A DNA stretch of 64,000 nucleotides from Cryptomeria japonica (GCF_030272615.1 NC_081407.1:262806574-262870573), one strand, 5' to 3'; positions 22,900 through 35,640 are shown, numbered from the stretch's first letter. The notes: generated from the sequence alone by a model not told the origin. Translations and numbers: made by a program.

Positions 22900-24145
22900 G
22901 ATAATCCAAGGTTTGAGAGGTGACATATTCCCAGAAGAAATGACATACAATCAGAAAAGAACTTTGAAACTCAAGTCCCAAAAGTATGTGCTCATTCAGG
23001 GTGATCTTTTCTGGAGAAAAAAAGATGGAGAGTTACTAATGTGTTTAGATGAATTTCAAGCTAAACAGGTGTTGATTGAAATGCATGATGGAGTATATGG
23101 AGGTCACTATTCTGCTAAGACTACTGCTGGTAAGATAATACGGGCTGGGTATTATTGGCCCACTTTATTTAAAGATACCCATGCATATGTTTGGAGATGT
23201 GATCCATGTCAAAGATTCTCCTCCAAACTTAAGTATGAAGAAGTCTTACCACTAAATCCAGTCTCTGTAGAAGCTCCTTTTGTCCAGTGGGGCATTGATT
23301 TCATTGGAGAGATTGTTGAGAAGTCAGGGAGAGGTCATGGATGGATCATAGTGGCCACTGATTATTTCACCAAATGGATAGAAGCCATCCCTACAAGAAG
23401 AGCTACTAGTAAGATTGTCATTGATTTCCTGATGGATAATATTGTGACTAGATTTGGAACACCTGTAAAATTGGTAATGGATAATGCTATGTGTTTCAGA
23501 TTAGAATAATTTGTAGGCTTTTGCAATAGTCACGGTATACTCATGTCATATTCATCACCTTATCACCCCCAGGGGAATGGACAAGCAGAATCCAGCAATA
23601 AAAGCCTGTTGAATATCATCAAGAAGATCTTAGAGGAAAATAAAAGATCTTGGGATCAAAAGTTGAAGTTAGCTCTGTGGGCGGATAGAATAACAGTCAA
23701 AAAATCCATTGGAATGTCACCTTTTGAGTTGGTTTATGGTACCCAAGCCAGATTGCCGGTAAATAACCTTCTTCCAGTGTATAAGTTTTTGCAGAATGAG
23801 GACATGGAGGTATCTGAACCAATGGAAAACCGAATGATCCAAATTGTAGAAATGGAGGAACTTAGGACTTCTTCCCATAAGAAAAATCAGAAGATCTAGT
23901 TGCAGTCAAAGTATCTTTTTGATAAAAGGACATCACTAAGGAAGTTTCAAATTGATGACATGGTTCTTCAGTGGAATGCAAAAGGACAGGATAAAGGAAA
24001 GCATAAAAAATTTGAATCACTATGGATTGGCCCTTTTGTGGTTTGTGACTTAAATGGTAAGGATTCATATTTCTTGAAGAATATGGATGATGAAATGCAG
24101 GAATTTCTAGTGCATGGACAATTCCTGAAGCATTATTTCTCTTAA
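22900..24145 (+). other. Domain: gypsy integrase
   Basis: The zinc-binding H-H-C-C is visible (M-H-D-G-V-Y-G-G-H ... C-D-P-C, 23080-23210). The core has Asp at 23297 (W-G-I-D-F), Asp at 23480 (V-M-D-N) and Glu at 23588 (N-G-Q-A-E-S), a complete D-D-E set. Stops at 23507 and 23897 interrupt the frame. The C-terminal part, with W-I-G-P-F-V-V, ends at 24143 without a chromodomain. Confidence 0.88.
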
Positions 24146-24295
24146 TGTCCATGCACGACAAATCTTTTGTTTGTACATATTTTGTTTTCTTTCCTGCTTT
24201 TCTGGTTTTGGTTTGTGTTTTGGTTTGTTTCTCCAGAGTTTCTGAGTTTTCTTGTATTGATCTCACAATCAACCATCCCCAGTCAGAGCCACTAT
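24146..24295 (+). other. Short spacer between integrase and 3' LTR
   Basis: About 150 bp rich in T and tttt-c runs. A purine-rich tract directly before the LTR would be expected and is not seen, a point against, or a decay in, the boundary at 24296. Confidence 0.5.
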
Positions 24296-24801
24296 TATCA
24301 CTGATTAAAATTGGGTTTCTCTTTTCCCATGATTGGCTATGGTATGTTGAAAATTTTTGAGTAGGGTGTAATTCCGGGTGCTTCAACTTTGTTCTAGACC
24401 TTAAGGGTTTAAGGGTTTTTGATTTTAGATCCTATCTTGTTTGTTTTAAACCCTCTAGTTTCTAATCTGTCATTACTTTATTCACTTAAGTTATGGGTCG
24501 TGGGGTCGTAGGAAGTGTCCCCCTTGTTATTTGCCTAGGCAGTTACGTTGATCAATTGAAAAATTTTATGCCTTGTATGTTTTTCTTCTAAAGTTGTCGG
24601 GCCCAGTAACTAGTGCACATCTCGCGGATGGATCCACGGCTAGCGTTATTTCGCTACGCGAAGTTGCACGTAGTTTATACCCCATGAAATAGCAAAAACC
24701 ACATGGCACGCCACATAGATGATCCAGCTGGTTGTTGATAGCGAGTAAAATGGCGGCATGTGGCACAAATCACAACAGTCAGCAGGTCAGGATTAAAGGC
24801 C

Positions 24802-25079
24802 GAAAGTGGGGCCCCCGTGGTTTCCTTCTTGCGAATGATAGAGTGACAAGTCAGCTCCGTAGGTGACAGGATGCCAGGTGTTCATGAAGAGTCAGCAGGC
24901 CCACCCCTCTTGAGAGCCTTTTCAAAAGATTAAATGTCGATCAGCTTAAGAGATGATCCAATGACTGGCGCTATTTCGCAAGGGTAAAGTGCTCACTCTT
25001 TATGCCCACGAAATAGCGAGAATGAACGAGAGCCATCCACGTGTCATGGTGACACGTGGTCTGAGAAGAAAGTATGGGC
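24802..25079 (+). repeat. Single 278 bp unit in the 3' LTR
   Basis: One copy of the unit that is fivefold in the 5' LTR. It contains CCACGTGT at 25037, followed by a second, opposite-facing G-box (GACACGTGG) about 12 bp on. In the 5' LTR the second box has mutated to GACACATGG. Confidence 0.9.
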
Positions 25080-25690
25080 CTGCCAAGGTGGAGACGTCAG
25101 TTTAAAAGAAAGACATGTAGCCAGTATTAAGTGGAATGCGAAGGGAATTTCAAGACCAATGATTTGATGCCACGTGGTATTATGCGGCCAATAAAAAAGC
25201 GGGACCCAGAAAAAGGCCAAAGCCATCAGTTAATCTAACGCCCGATCAAGTTTCTTTTGATCGAACAGTTGGCGCTATTTCGCAGGACTAAGTTGCCCGA
25301 TGGTTATGCTTCGCGAAGTTGTGAAAGAGCAAAATGGAACACTTGCAGGAATTTTGCGACCCGTTGGAGTGAAAAATAAGAATTCTCGTATGAATTCAAT
25401 TTCAAAGGGACGACCGGAGAATGCGGAATAAATGTTATAGTTAAGGCCCTGAGTACAAATATTTGATTTCCTAACTACCAAGTGAAGATATCTTTTAAAA
25501 GATTTTGCAGAAGAGCAAATGCAGAGTTATCTTCTTCAGATACAGAGCAAGTCGGTTTAGTTGCAGAGAAAATTCCTTCAAGCAAAGATCAGGTTCTCTC
25601 ATATTTTTGTAGCAATTCTTGTGTGGTGTTCTAAGTAATTTCTTTTGTTGCAGGATTGTTTAAGAGTGATATTCATTTTCTTGCATTTTC

Positions 25691-28561
25691 AAAATAGCTC
25701 CTAAAATGGAATTTTCTGGAAAGGTTAACTATTTAGAAAGAAGTGTATGTGATGATTTTTTAGAACAGTTAACATTATCGACCAATCAGGCATCAAAGGC
25801 TAAAGAGTTAGTACCCAGGGCTTCCCGTCTGAAGATAGGAGAAGGATTGTATGACAAAGGTAATTGGCTGAGAGACCCACAAGTTGGGTCGTCCGGGTTG
25901 GGGTTGTTTAAAGTTGGATTTGGAATGAGAAATTCTCCTGCTCCTCAAAACAGTATCTGGGAACTAGATGTTGGAAAATTAGTAGTCCTAGGGGTATTCA
26001 TGGATACAGATCTGCTAACCCAAATGGCATTAAACTATGATCTAGTCACAAGATGCATCTGGGATGTAAATGGGAAAACCCTTGTGGAAATTAATGCTGA
26101 AGAATTTAGGACAGCATTTGGACTTAATGAGTTCACAAATTTCCTGGAACCTATAAATTTCACAGCATTAGCCCAAGTTTACAGTGCACAGAGGAGTCAT
26201 CTCAGGAATGGGCCTCTCAAGGAACTTTTTGTGAAAATAGGAGGGTTAACAGTTGTAGGACCCAACACACAAGAGCCCTTCTCATTAAGTATGTTTACCC
26301 TGAGGGCTAAAGGAATGTACTGGGCACTTTGTCAAGTTCTAGGAGAAGATGCTGAAGCAAATATGTCGAATCATTACTTGCTAATGATCGTCCAGATTTT
26401 GAGTCTTTCTCTTGCTATCACATTTGATTATGCCTCTTTCATTGCCGATGCTATCCATGGAGGGTTGATAGGGATAAAGAATGGAAAGGTGGACAGACCT
26501 TTCAGGTGGTATTCACTCTTAATGCACCTTTTTCTTTTCAAAGGTGGTGATTATTTCGCCAGTGGACTAGACCTGGTTAAGGAGAGGGAAGGAGAAAAAA
26601 TGCCAGTACAATTATGGAGTACTGTGTTGTCATGGGACAGAGAGGATGCTAGTTTCTTAAAGTTTGATAAGTATTTTGCATCCAAAATAAGGACTCTCCT
26701 CTACTCTGATAACCCAAGAGTCCCCAAGGTTCTTCTGGAATTCATAAGGCCAAAAGAATTCACAGAGAACATCAAAATTGTTCATAACTAGGGCGACATC
26801 TATTTATATCCAGTCTCCACAGTTTTCAGAGTTTTTGGTTTCAGGGGTACTCCATTTTTGTTACCTTACCAGGTCCCTCTCAAAGTGGGGATAGCAGAGG
26901 TCCTTAGGCAAATTGGTGGCCTACAAGAAGCAGAGTTGACAGGCAGAGGTAAAGGGACTATTTTCCCTACAGCTACCATATCCCACCAATTCGGAATAAC
27001 AAAAGGAGGCTGGAACTGCTTTGAGGATTTCCTCAAACCTTATCATTTATCCACTGCAGTGTCCAGGTGTGCTGATCCAGAGGACTTCTTCAATGGTGTG
27101 TTTAGGAAGAAGGTAGCTTGCAGAGGTAGGCCTCATCAATTCCAATTTCCTGAAGACCTCATTAGAAATGAATTTGATCTAGATGAGCAAGAACTAAGGA
27201 AAGAAAAGTGGGTGGCTTATAAGAAAGCCTTGGATTTTGTGCATCAATTTGATGCTAGATATGACCCATTGTCTAGCTTCTTCCCATTAAAAGAAAAATT
27301 AAAATTTTTGATTGTTTGCTTTGAGGATGTGATGCAAACACTGAAGGAGAAGAGGGAAGCTGTGATTCAGAGTAACCCTGAAAAAGACAAAATGATGCTA
27401 AGCAGGTCAGCTTCCAGCAAAGCAATTCCTCCTGGTGATTACACTCTGCACAAGAAATCAGGTTACAGTATGCTAGTGCCTACAATAGGGGAGCCCTCTG
27501 CATCCAAAGGAAAGAGGAAGATACAAGATGTCATTGACATCCAAGACAGCCCAAAGAAGCAAAGGGTGGGGAAGGAAGTGCAATCAGATACACCTTTGTA
27601 TTCCCCATACCAATCCCCTATCCATATAGGAGATGAACAAGCAGCAACTGAATACCTCTTGCAGTTGGATAGTTTAGGGGAAATTGCATACACCTATGAT
27701 GAAGTGGAGGAGGGGATGCCAGAAGAACCCATTGATGCTGAAATGGACATCACGTCTACAGAACTTAAAGGCCAGGAGTGGGATCTTGAGATAAAAAAGG
27801 CAAGTAGTGCCTTTCTAGCTAATGACAATTTTGTCACATCGGGAGCATTTGTGCAGTTCATTTGGAAACAACATATAGATAGATATAATGCTAGATGTGA
27901 GACAAGAAAGGCTGAGCAGCCCAATAAAGATCCAACCTCAGTGGAGGAAGAAATAAAATAAGAGATGATGGAGGAATTCAAAACCATTAGCCCTGAGCAG
28001 GGAAGAGATATGGTAGCACAAGCTGGAGTGCTTATCTTACCAGAGTGGGACATTGCAGATGCCCTTGTGTTAGATGCAGTAAGAAAAGAGACCAAACCCA
28101 TGGAAGGGGTAACTTTCAATAAGGATAATGTTGCACTAGTCATGTGGTCTCTCAAGAGAAACGAGAGCAAGAAATTAAAAGACACCCCAAGGTCAAGTTA
28201 CCTTGGTGGAATGATGGTAAAGAGAGTACAAAGTACACGGGTAGTAGAGGCTGCTAGTACTGTGTTAGAAACTGCAAAATTCAGTGTTGCAGTGGCAGAG
28301 AAGGAAGCCAAAGAAAAAGAGGCCCTCCAAATTAAGTTGGAAATAGTTTTAAAGGCCTATAACAGTGCCAAGGAGGAGGTAAGAGGTAAAGATAGCATCA
28401 TTGCTAAATTACAGAGCCAGTTGATGAGACAACACCAACAAGGTGAGTCTTCAACACTGATGATTTCCTCTTCTCCTGTAAGACCTCCACCTACTAGCCC
28501 TATCATTGAATTTCCACCATCTCCAGTACCCTCCAGCTCTCAAATGATTGATATTACTCCT
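25691..28561 (+). pseudogene. aORF copy 2, N-terminal part, in the 3' LTR
   Basis: Close copy of 13491-16340. The first codon of copy 1 (ATG) is ATA here; an in-frame ATG follows at 25706. In-frame stops are TAG at 26789 (TGG in copy 1) and TAA at 27959 (CAA in copy 1). Positions broken in copy 1 (13506, 13986, 14256, 15372, the ~22 bp deletion) are intact here, so the ancestral frame is clear from comparison of the two. The C-terminal part continues at 37263 beyond the nested insertion. Confidence 0.8.
28557..28561. repeat. Left target site duplication CTCCT
   Basis: CTCCT precedes the TGTAGC start of the nested element and recurs at 37258-37262. The uninterrupted copy 1 has a single attactcctcaagaac at the same place (about 16330), which proves the insertion site. 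Confidence 0.95.
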
Positions 28562-30194
28562 TGTAGCGTTATAAATTGTACGCACTTGCTAAAGCAGTAC
28601 AATTTCACACCTAGTTTAGCACCCGCCTTGGCGCATTTTGCATTTTGCATTGCATTTCCCCTTTAGCACTTAATTAATCAAATTAATTAGGTCTAAGGTT
28701 CTATTTTATCATCTCCCATATCATAAAGTTGGGCCCTTTTCATTAAAGTGTGCCCCTTTCATTTTATTCTTCCAATACATCATTTAATCAAAAACCCTAA
28801 TTAGGTCCTATTTTGAACTTGGGGGCTTGATTTCGGGGGTCAAAACATGTCGAAATCACCTGTAACTTCGGGATTCTCTCTAAAATCATCATATCCGACG
28901 GCCCTAAAAATTTGGTGAAAAGTTGTCGGGACCATGGCGCCCGGAGTGCACATGGTCCCGGACATTTTCTCGAAATTTTAGGAGCACGATCCAATCATAA
29001 AATAAAGCTTAACCCCAAGAAATTGGCGGGAGATTCAATCTCTAGGTCGGCCAAAAGTTGGAATTAAGACCTAGGGTTTCATATATAAGAGCTCTCTTTC
29101 TTCATTTGAAAGGATCCAAATTTTGGGCTTTAAAGGAACCTCATATGCAGCGAAAGAGCAGATCTTTGAAGACTTCAACAACATTCAACATCCATCTATC
29201 AAGCATTTATCAATTTCATTCATCCATTTAGGGCTTGGAAGACATTGAAGAGCAATAGGAGATTACCGACTGAAGATTGGCTTGTACCCCTCCCTTGGGG
29301 TTGGGTATGATTTCATGTTGTTTTCATGTCTTTGCATAAGCCTCATTATATCATGTGTATCCATGCTTTAGATCACTTTGCATCTTGATTTGGAGCATTT
29401 ACATTATCATTTACAAGCAATTAGGGTTTACTTTCTAGGTTGCTCTAGTTTTCTTACTTGCATTTTAGGATCTTGCACACACACAAGGTCTGCACACACA
29501 TTACTTTTACAATACAACTTGGCTATTCATGGAGGTGGAAATCACCAAAGCGGGGGTTTGACTAAGGCAAAACCCTATATAGCCGCCCACCATACCTTTT
29601 CAGATATAAGTGCAGGTTTCAGGATTCGGACAACGCCGCAAGTTGCAGATCTGGGAGAAGCAGGCCGAGACAACACTCCACACCAATTTTCAGAGAAAAA
29701 GACTAGGACAGGGGCATGGGGTGCTCTGGTCCTGCCAGGACAGGGGCACTGGGCGCCCTGGTCCCTCTGTTAGACAACAACTTTCAGCAACTTTCTGACA
29801 ACTTTTCAGGTTGCAAAACAATAGTTTCAGGAGCAGAATCAGGAGAGTGGCGCCCACACCCCCGTCCTAAACATTTTCATTCATATTTTAACACCAGGTA
29901 CGCATTTACATTCTTGTCTTGTCCTTGTGTTTACAGCTTTCCATTGTTTAAGTTCAATTTTGCAATCTTGTTATTAGTTCATACTTGCACTTTGGGGTTG
30001 GGAATTGAACTTGCATCATTTTATCTTTCAATTACAACAAAGGAATAGAAATCCTAATAGGTATCCCATGGCTCTCTCTTCCACAAAAAGAAGTAGCCAA
30101 TTGTGTGATACCTCTAGGCTCTTTCGTATTCCACAAATGTGTGATTGAAAGTGAGATTAGGGCATGTTTGCTTAGTTTCACTTTTTCCCCCACA
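28562..30194 (+). repeat. 5' LTR of the nested element
   Basis: Starts TGTAGCGTTATAAATTG and ends TTTCCCCCACA. It contains a 9 bp inverted repeat (28929-28962) and two GC-rich aggacaggggc-type units (29708-29770). Open frames of 131 and 110 codons inside it are repeated in the 3' LTR only because the LTRs are copies. Confidence 0.92.
28929..28962. repeat. Hairpin-forming inverted repeat in the LTR
   Basis: GGGACCATG and CATGGTCCC are perfect 9 bp arms around a GC-rich loop. The 3' LTR has the same structure (36021-36054). Confidence 0.75.
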
Positions 30195-30199
30195 CATTT

Positions 30200-30217
30200 T
30201 GGTGAACCCGACGTGAA
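30200..30217 (+). other. PBS-like site of the nested element
   Basis: TGGTGAACCCGACGTGAA starts with TGG five bases after the LTR end. It resembles a tRNA 3'-end complement, but the tRNA was not identified. Confidence 0.55.
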
Positions 30218-30543
30218 TTCCAATCTTCTCTAATTCCAATTTATGTTTTCAAATTTGAGTGTTTATGCTATTTCAAAATCAAATTTGTATTTACAAGTTT
30301 TAATTTCTTGCAAGATTCAAAAAATTCAAGAGGAAATTTTTGCTAAAACCCTAAATTTTTCAATTCAAAGTTGAACTTGTGGATAGCTTAATTGGGATCA
30401 ATAATTTCAAATCTGATTTAGGAACTTATTTGAATCATAAATTTCATTTTCTAAATCTACATTCTAAGTGCTTTCATTGGTTAAAATTGAACATTTCCTT
30501 CTATTTTGCATGTGTTATCATTTGAAAGAGGAAAATTGTAGTC

Positions 30544-33500
30544 ATGATGCATTCATTTCATAGATGTGATAATGGTTTAGCTTCCCTTGTTTCAATTTTT
30601 TCTTCTCCTAAAGAACCTCCCCCCATCTATAACAACATTTTAGTGCTTAAAAGAGTTGCTACCAATCCCTTTGAGGCTCTCCCATGCTCTAAGGATGAAG
30701 ACTTTAAGAGTGATCTTGACAATTCTCCTAAAATGTGCCCTTCCTATTTAGCTATCCTAGAGGAAGAGAATGATATCATAAACACCTTTCTTAATGTTAC
30801 TTCACCTTCCCTACATTATGCCTCTCTAAGTGAAAAGGTATTGATGGACATTGACTTATTTTCTCCTAAAGTTGGTCCTTCCAATGGGGGCATGTTAGTG
30901 CAACAGGAGGTTATGAACACTTCTTTCAAAGATCTCCTTCCTAAGCATGAATCTTTGGAGAAATATGTTCATGTTCCTCCTAAAAAACACTCCCTTCATG
31001 AGGTTCCTTTTGTGCAAGAAGATGACATTATCCCTACATTTCCTAGTGATGGCATTTCCTTTTCCAACAAAATTCCCACTAGAGATGATGAATTAATGAT
31101 GAATGTTTACCCTTCTCCTAAAGTTTGTCTTACCCATAAGCATCCCTTAGAGAGAGAAGATGAAATAATAAGCAATTTCCTTAATTCTCTCTCCCCTAAA
31201 GATCATATTGAACATATTTTGAGGAAAGAGGACGAGTTTAACACATCTATTGATTCTCTCCCTCCTAAGGATGAGGAATTGATAAACAATGTTATCTCCT
31301 CTCCCGAAATTGACAATACTTCAAACATTCCTTTCAACAACTTCACTATTTGGGATGAACCATTAGAAGAAGGTGTAGATTATTCTCTTCCCCATGAGAG
31401 AACCCTAGCCAAAGGGGATGAAATCAAGATTGAAAACTCCCTTGATAGTTTCTCACCTTCCTTGAATCTCAATCATTCTCCCTCTAAAAATAAAGCATCT
31501 CCCTCTCCTCAACTTGGTTCTACTCATAAGGAAACTCTAGTTCAAAGCAAGATGGTTAACATCTCTTTCAAAGATCTCCCTCTCAAAAGTGAGACTTTAG
31601 AGAGTAATGTTGATCCTTCTCCTAGAGAGTTTATTCCCCATGTAGATCCTTTGATGATAGAGGATGATATGACCTTTCCTAGTATTACTCTTCCTATTGG
31701 AACATCAATGCCTACCCCTTGTCTCTCTCCTAAAATTGATTTAATCCGTGATAAGATTTTAGTGCAGGAAAAGACTATCAATAGTTATTCCAACATTTTT
31801 GTTCATTCCTCTGAACCATCCTCAATCAATTTGATACGTGTGAATGAAACACCTAACAAACCTCTCTTCACTATCCAAGGTGCTTGCCCTTCTCAAAATT
31901 CTCAACCTTTAAATAAGCCTATCTTAGTGGTTCAAGGTGGTTATGCTAATGATTCTTTTTGCACCCCTAAGAAACCTATTATTACTGTGCAAGGAGGTTA
32001 TTCTACTAAGAGCCCTTATGAGTATGCTAAGCAACTGACTAGAGAGAGTTATAATGCAGTTGCTCATACCTATAATACAAGAAACAATAGGCAACCTAAT
32101 CCTCCCCTAGTTATCCCAACTTTTCTTCCTCCTTCCCAACCTATTCTTCTGCAAGCTCCACGTATTTCACAAGTTCTTGGTAAGGGATATGATCTTATAG
32201 AACAACTTAAAGCTACCCCTGCTAAGATATCCCTTTGGGATTTGATCCAAACTTCTTCCGCTCATCATGGAATGTTACAAGATGCCTTGAAAGATTTGAA
32301 TGTTCCTCCACCTAATACATCTAGTAATATAGTGTCTTTGGTTAACTCTGTGATGAATCCTAAAGCTCAAATTGTGTTTACTCAAGATGAGTTGCCTACT
32401 AGTGAAATTCAACATCAATATGATCCCTTGATGATTGTGGTTATCATAAATGACACTGCTATAAGATGAACACTGGTAGATAATGGCTCTGGCCTTAATG
32501 TGTGTAGCATTAATCTATTGCATAAGATGAATGTGGATACAACCCTTATTGAGCCTGACTCTCGTCCCATTCAAGGTTTTGATAATGTGGCTAAGTATTC
32601 ATTAGGTATTATCACCTTACCCATCACAGTGGGACTTGTTACTTTGCCTACTCCTATCCATGTTATGTCGGGAAATCTAACATACAACTTGTTATTAGGG
32701 AGACCTTGGATTCACGGTATGCAAGCTGTCCCCTCTACATTGCATAGACAAGTTAAATTTATTTATAATAATAAGACATATACCTTGATAGGTGATACTA
32801 ATTCTCAAGCTTGTTTGCAAACATCTACTTCCAAAGGGAGTTCTTCTAAACCTTCCTCTTCTAGTGATGACTCTTTAAACAAGATACCTATGGACGGATC
32901 ACCACCCTCTGATAATCATAATTCTTTGGATGAGCCTAAAGTTCCTGAAGAAAATTCTTCTCAACTCGAATCTACACATGAGAGGGATTTTGATCCTAAG
33001 AAGGTTCTCATAGAAGACGATTGGGGATCTCTTGATTTTAATCCCACCTTTGTAGGTGAGTATAGGGTTCCTCCTAGAGAGCTTAAAGTTAAAAAGAAGG
33101 AAGAAACTAGAGATCAATCAGTCTTACCTGAACCTATGAGCAATAATTTTGTGGCCGCTTCTCAAACTTCTTCTCCTCACACCTCTAATTCTGAAGAATT
33201 TGATTCTTTGTCTTATGAAAAACCACCTTTTCTTTCTGAAATGGCTAATCGTTATGGTCGTGGTTTTCATATTTTGGCTAAGAGTGGCTATAGTGGAAAT
33301 GGTTGTGGCGCAAATGAACAAGGAATTAAAGTTCCTTTAGAACATAACATGCATGAATATTCATTTGGACTTGGATATAATCTTTCTAAGCCCACCAAAG
33401 CATCTAAATCTCTCAATGTGAATGCTATATTTAGTGGTGATGATGATCTCACTTCAACTAAATCAATTTCTACTTCTATCAACTCTCATTCCCCTCATAA

Positions 33501-33765
33501 GGAAATCTTGGCGATGAACAAATCTCTTTATGGCTCCCCTCAAATTTCTAAATCCACTTATGAATCTTTATCTCCTATTCATCATAAAGTCCTTTCCTCC
33601 AGGGATAAGGCTCTAATAAATTACACTCATCTTTCTTCTAAGATTTCTCGTAACTGTCCTTCTTTAATTTTTATCACTTTATACATGTTTTTGATCTCAC
33701 TTATAGTTGAGCATTCAGCATGTCATATTCAAATACCTCATTCAATCTATCATGTCTTTAAATAA
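30544..33765 (+). pseudogene. Polyprotein with aspartic protease and G-patch, one in-frame TGA
   Basis: One frame of about 1,073 codons from ATG 30544 to the stop before 33766, interrupted only by TGA at 32467 (probably from CGA). The first ~480 residues are low complexity with degenerate S-P-K / E-D-E-I repeats. Next come Y-D-L-I-E-Q-L-K-A-T-P-A-K-I-S-L and D-E-L-P blocks, typical of the region before Tat-lineage proteases. The protease reads L-V-D-N-G-S-G-L-N-V (Asp codon 32479) and L-L-L-G-R-P-W. A G-patch follows at about 33250-33350 (G-R-G-F ... K-S-G-Y-S-G-N-G-C-G ... G-I). Protease plus G-patch is known from some retroelements and betaretroviruses; here it may bind RNA. No gag capsid motif is seen. 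Confidence 0.8.
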
Positions 33766-35640
33766 CATTAATGGCTATTATGTTGCTCATCATTATGTGA
33801 CATTGGTACCTCATTTACTGGGGGCTCATTGTCATTCATGATGGTACAATTTCAAGTGCAATCATATTTTTGGAAGCAACATAATAGCCTAATTTTTCTA
33901 TGTTATCTCTTGTTCCTATGAGGACAAGAGTGATTTCACACATCTCTTCTTTTTATGATTAAAATTTCCCTTTGGGGTAATAGTGTGGAAATATTGATCA
34001 TCTTTTCTTTAGAATCCTCTTTTCCTAGATATGGGAGAAGATGTGTATTCTCTTTCTTACCTTACTCACTTCTTGTGAGGAGCATTTTACATACACTAAT
34101 GTCTTGCTTGCATGAACTCATGTGAGTATGTAGTACATTTTGCTTATGTCTAAATCTCTCCCTAGAAGATTGTGTAAGTCCTTATCATTGTCCTTATCCT
34201 TGGGAGGAAATGATCTTTCCTTATTTTTATCTAAGGGTCCACTTTTTCCTATTTTGTGGATGGTGTGAACTTTATTACTTGATGTTATTCCTTGTATGCA
34301 TTTGTTGTTGTTTGTTCAAGGATTCTTTCTTACAAGAGGTGTAAGTCCTTGACTACAACCTCTTTTGCACTTGGTAAAATACATCCATAATGAATTCACT
34401 CTCCCAATTGGGTTAAAAAGAGCATCATCCTTCATTAAGAATCACTTTCACCTTGAAAAAGAAGGAAGTATTGCATTCTTATTCTCTTCTTTGTCTTATT
34501 CTAGAAGGTGTTATATTTGTCTAAGACAATTCTTCTCAGGGATAGGTGTCTTTTGTACAAAGATTTCTTCTCCTCTAAGGATCTCCTTTACACATACTAC
34601 AAGATATCCCTTTTCAACTATCTTATCCTTGCTTAAAGAGTGCAAAACTCTCTTGCTTGGATCTATGACATTGTTGCATTTTTGGGGTATCTTCTTTTGT
34701 GATGAAGGCAGGTATCCTTGTTCTACTTTACTTATGACATAAACATTACACTTTTTGAGCAATGGGTCATTCTTGGAACCAGAGCACAGACTCTTAGAGC
34801 GAGATGTCTCCATTTTTCTTTTATGCAAGGTGATTATTCTCGGAACCAGAGCACAGACTCTTAGAGCGAGATGTCACACTTTTGCACTATACATATATAG
34901 GTTGTAGCATACTTGGGCATAGACTCCTATGAGGTGCTTCTAACCTCCCTTACACACACATGCACGAGGTTGAGTGGAACTAGCGGCATAAGGCTAGACT
35001 TTCTCACTCTCCTCCCTTACATGGATCACCTAGACAGACTCTAGGGGCTAGTTTTCCATGTCCTTTTCCCATGGATCACCTAGACAAGATCTAGGGGCGA
35101 GAAGTCCATGTTTTCTCTCTCACTATTCTTCTCATGGATCACCAATGTGTGTATTCATGCTTTTTTCCTTTCTTTTCTTCTCTTTGCATTTTGTTTCCAT
35201 TTACATCCTTCATCTTGTGTTAGAGAACTCTCAAATCCTCACACTCTTTGTTGTGTTGGAATTGAGATTTAGTCCTCTTTCTTACCAAATGATTCTCCAG
35301 TAGTTTTTGATCTCATATCAAATCTTCTTGTGAGCATTTGTCATCAATATTCTTTAACAATTCGAAGTGGTAAACATGATACCCTGTTTCAACTCACTAA
35401 AATTAGCAAGCCGAAACAGGGGGGGGCATATAGCTACCCTCGAATTTTCATCACCTTCCTTAGTAAGCATTAGGTGATTTTGTGATCTAACGTGTGTTTT
35501 GTAGGGTGCGGTTCCTAACAGTGTACTGCAGATACCGCTGGGGGCTTCGTTCGACAGACTTATGGATATATCCTTTTTCAAATAATGTTTACTTTTCTGT
35601 ACTTTAGCTTGCATATGCATGTAGTGTTCATATGACTGCT
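33766..35640 (+). other. Noncoding interior of the nested element
   Basis: No pol coding is seen. It holds two short direct repeats: a 30-base block starting gaaccagagcacagactc at about 34777 and 34837, and catggatcacctagacaga/agatctagggg at about 35022 and 35078. The last 300 bp match 46976-47477. Confidence 0.65.

Larger units (their letters stand above)
18232..24145 (+). pseudogene. Gypsy gag-pol polyprotein, decayed
   Basis: A single gag-pol reading can be followed from ATG 18232 to the stop at 24143-24145. Domains in order: gag, aspartic protease, RNase H (complete acidic set), RT, RNase H (catalytically dead), integrase. In-frame stops occur at 18886, 18970, 19666 (TAG), 20653 (TAG), 23507 and 23897. 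A frameshift in the RT near 21880-21890 shifts the frame by one base. The protein is therefore not made as one chain, yet most catalytic residues survive. No CCHC knuckle is visible in gag and no chromodomain follows the integrase. Confidence 0.9.

Noticed and set aside
23862-24386. A 174-codon minus-strand frame near the integrase end.
   Set aside because: It overlaps the real integrase C-terminus on the other strand and crosses into the LTR; no motif.
29378-30048. Open frames of 131 and 110 codons, repeated at 36473-37109, look like conserved genes.
   Set aside because: They lie in the two LTRs of one element, so the duplication is structural. They have no family motif and differ by stops and an indel between the copies.
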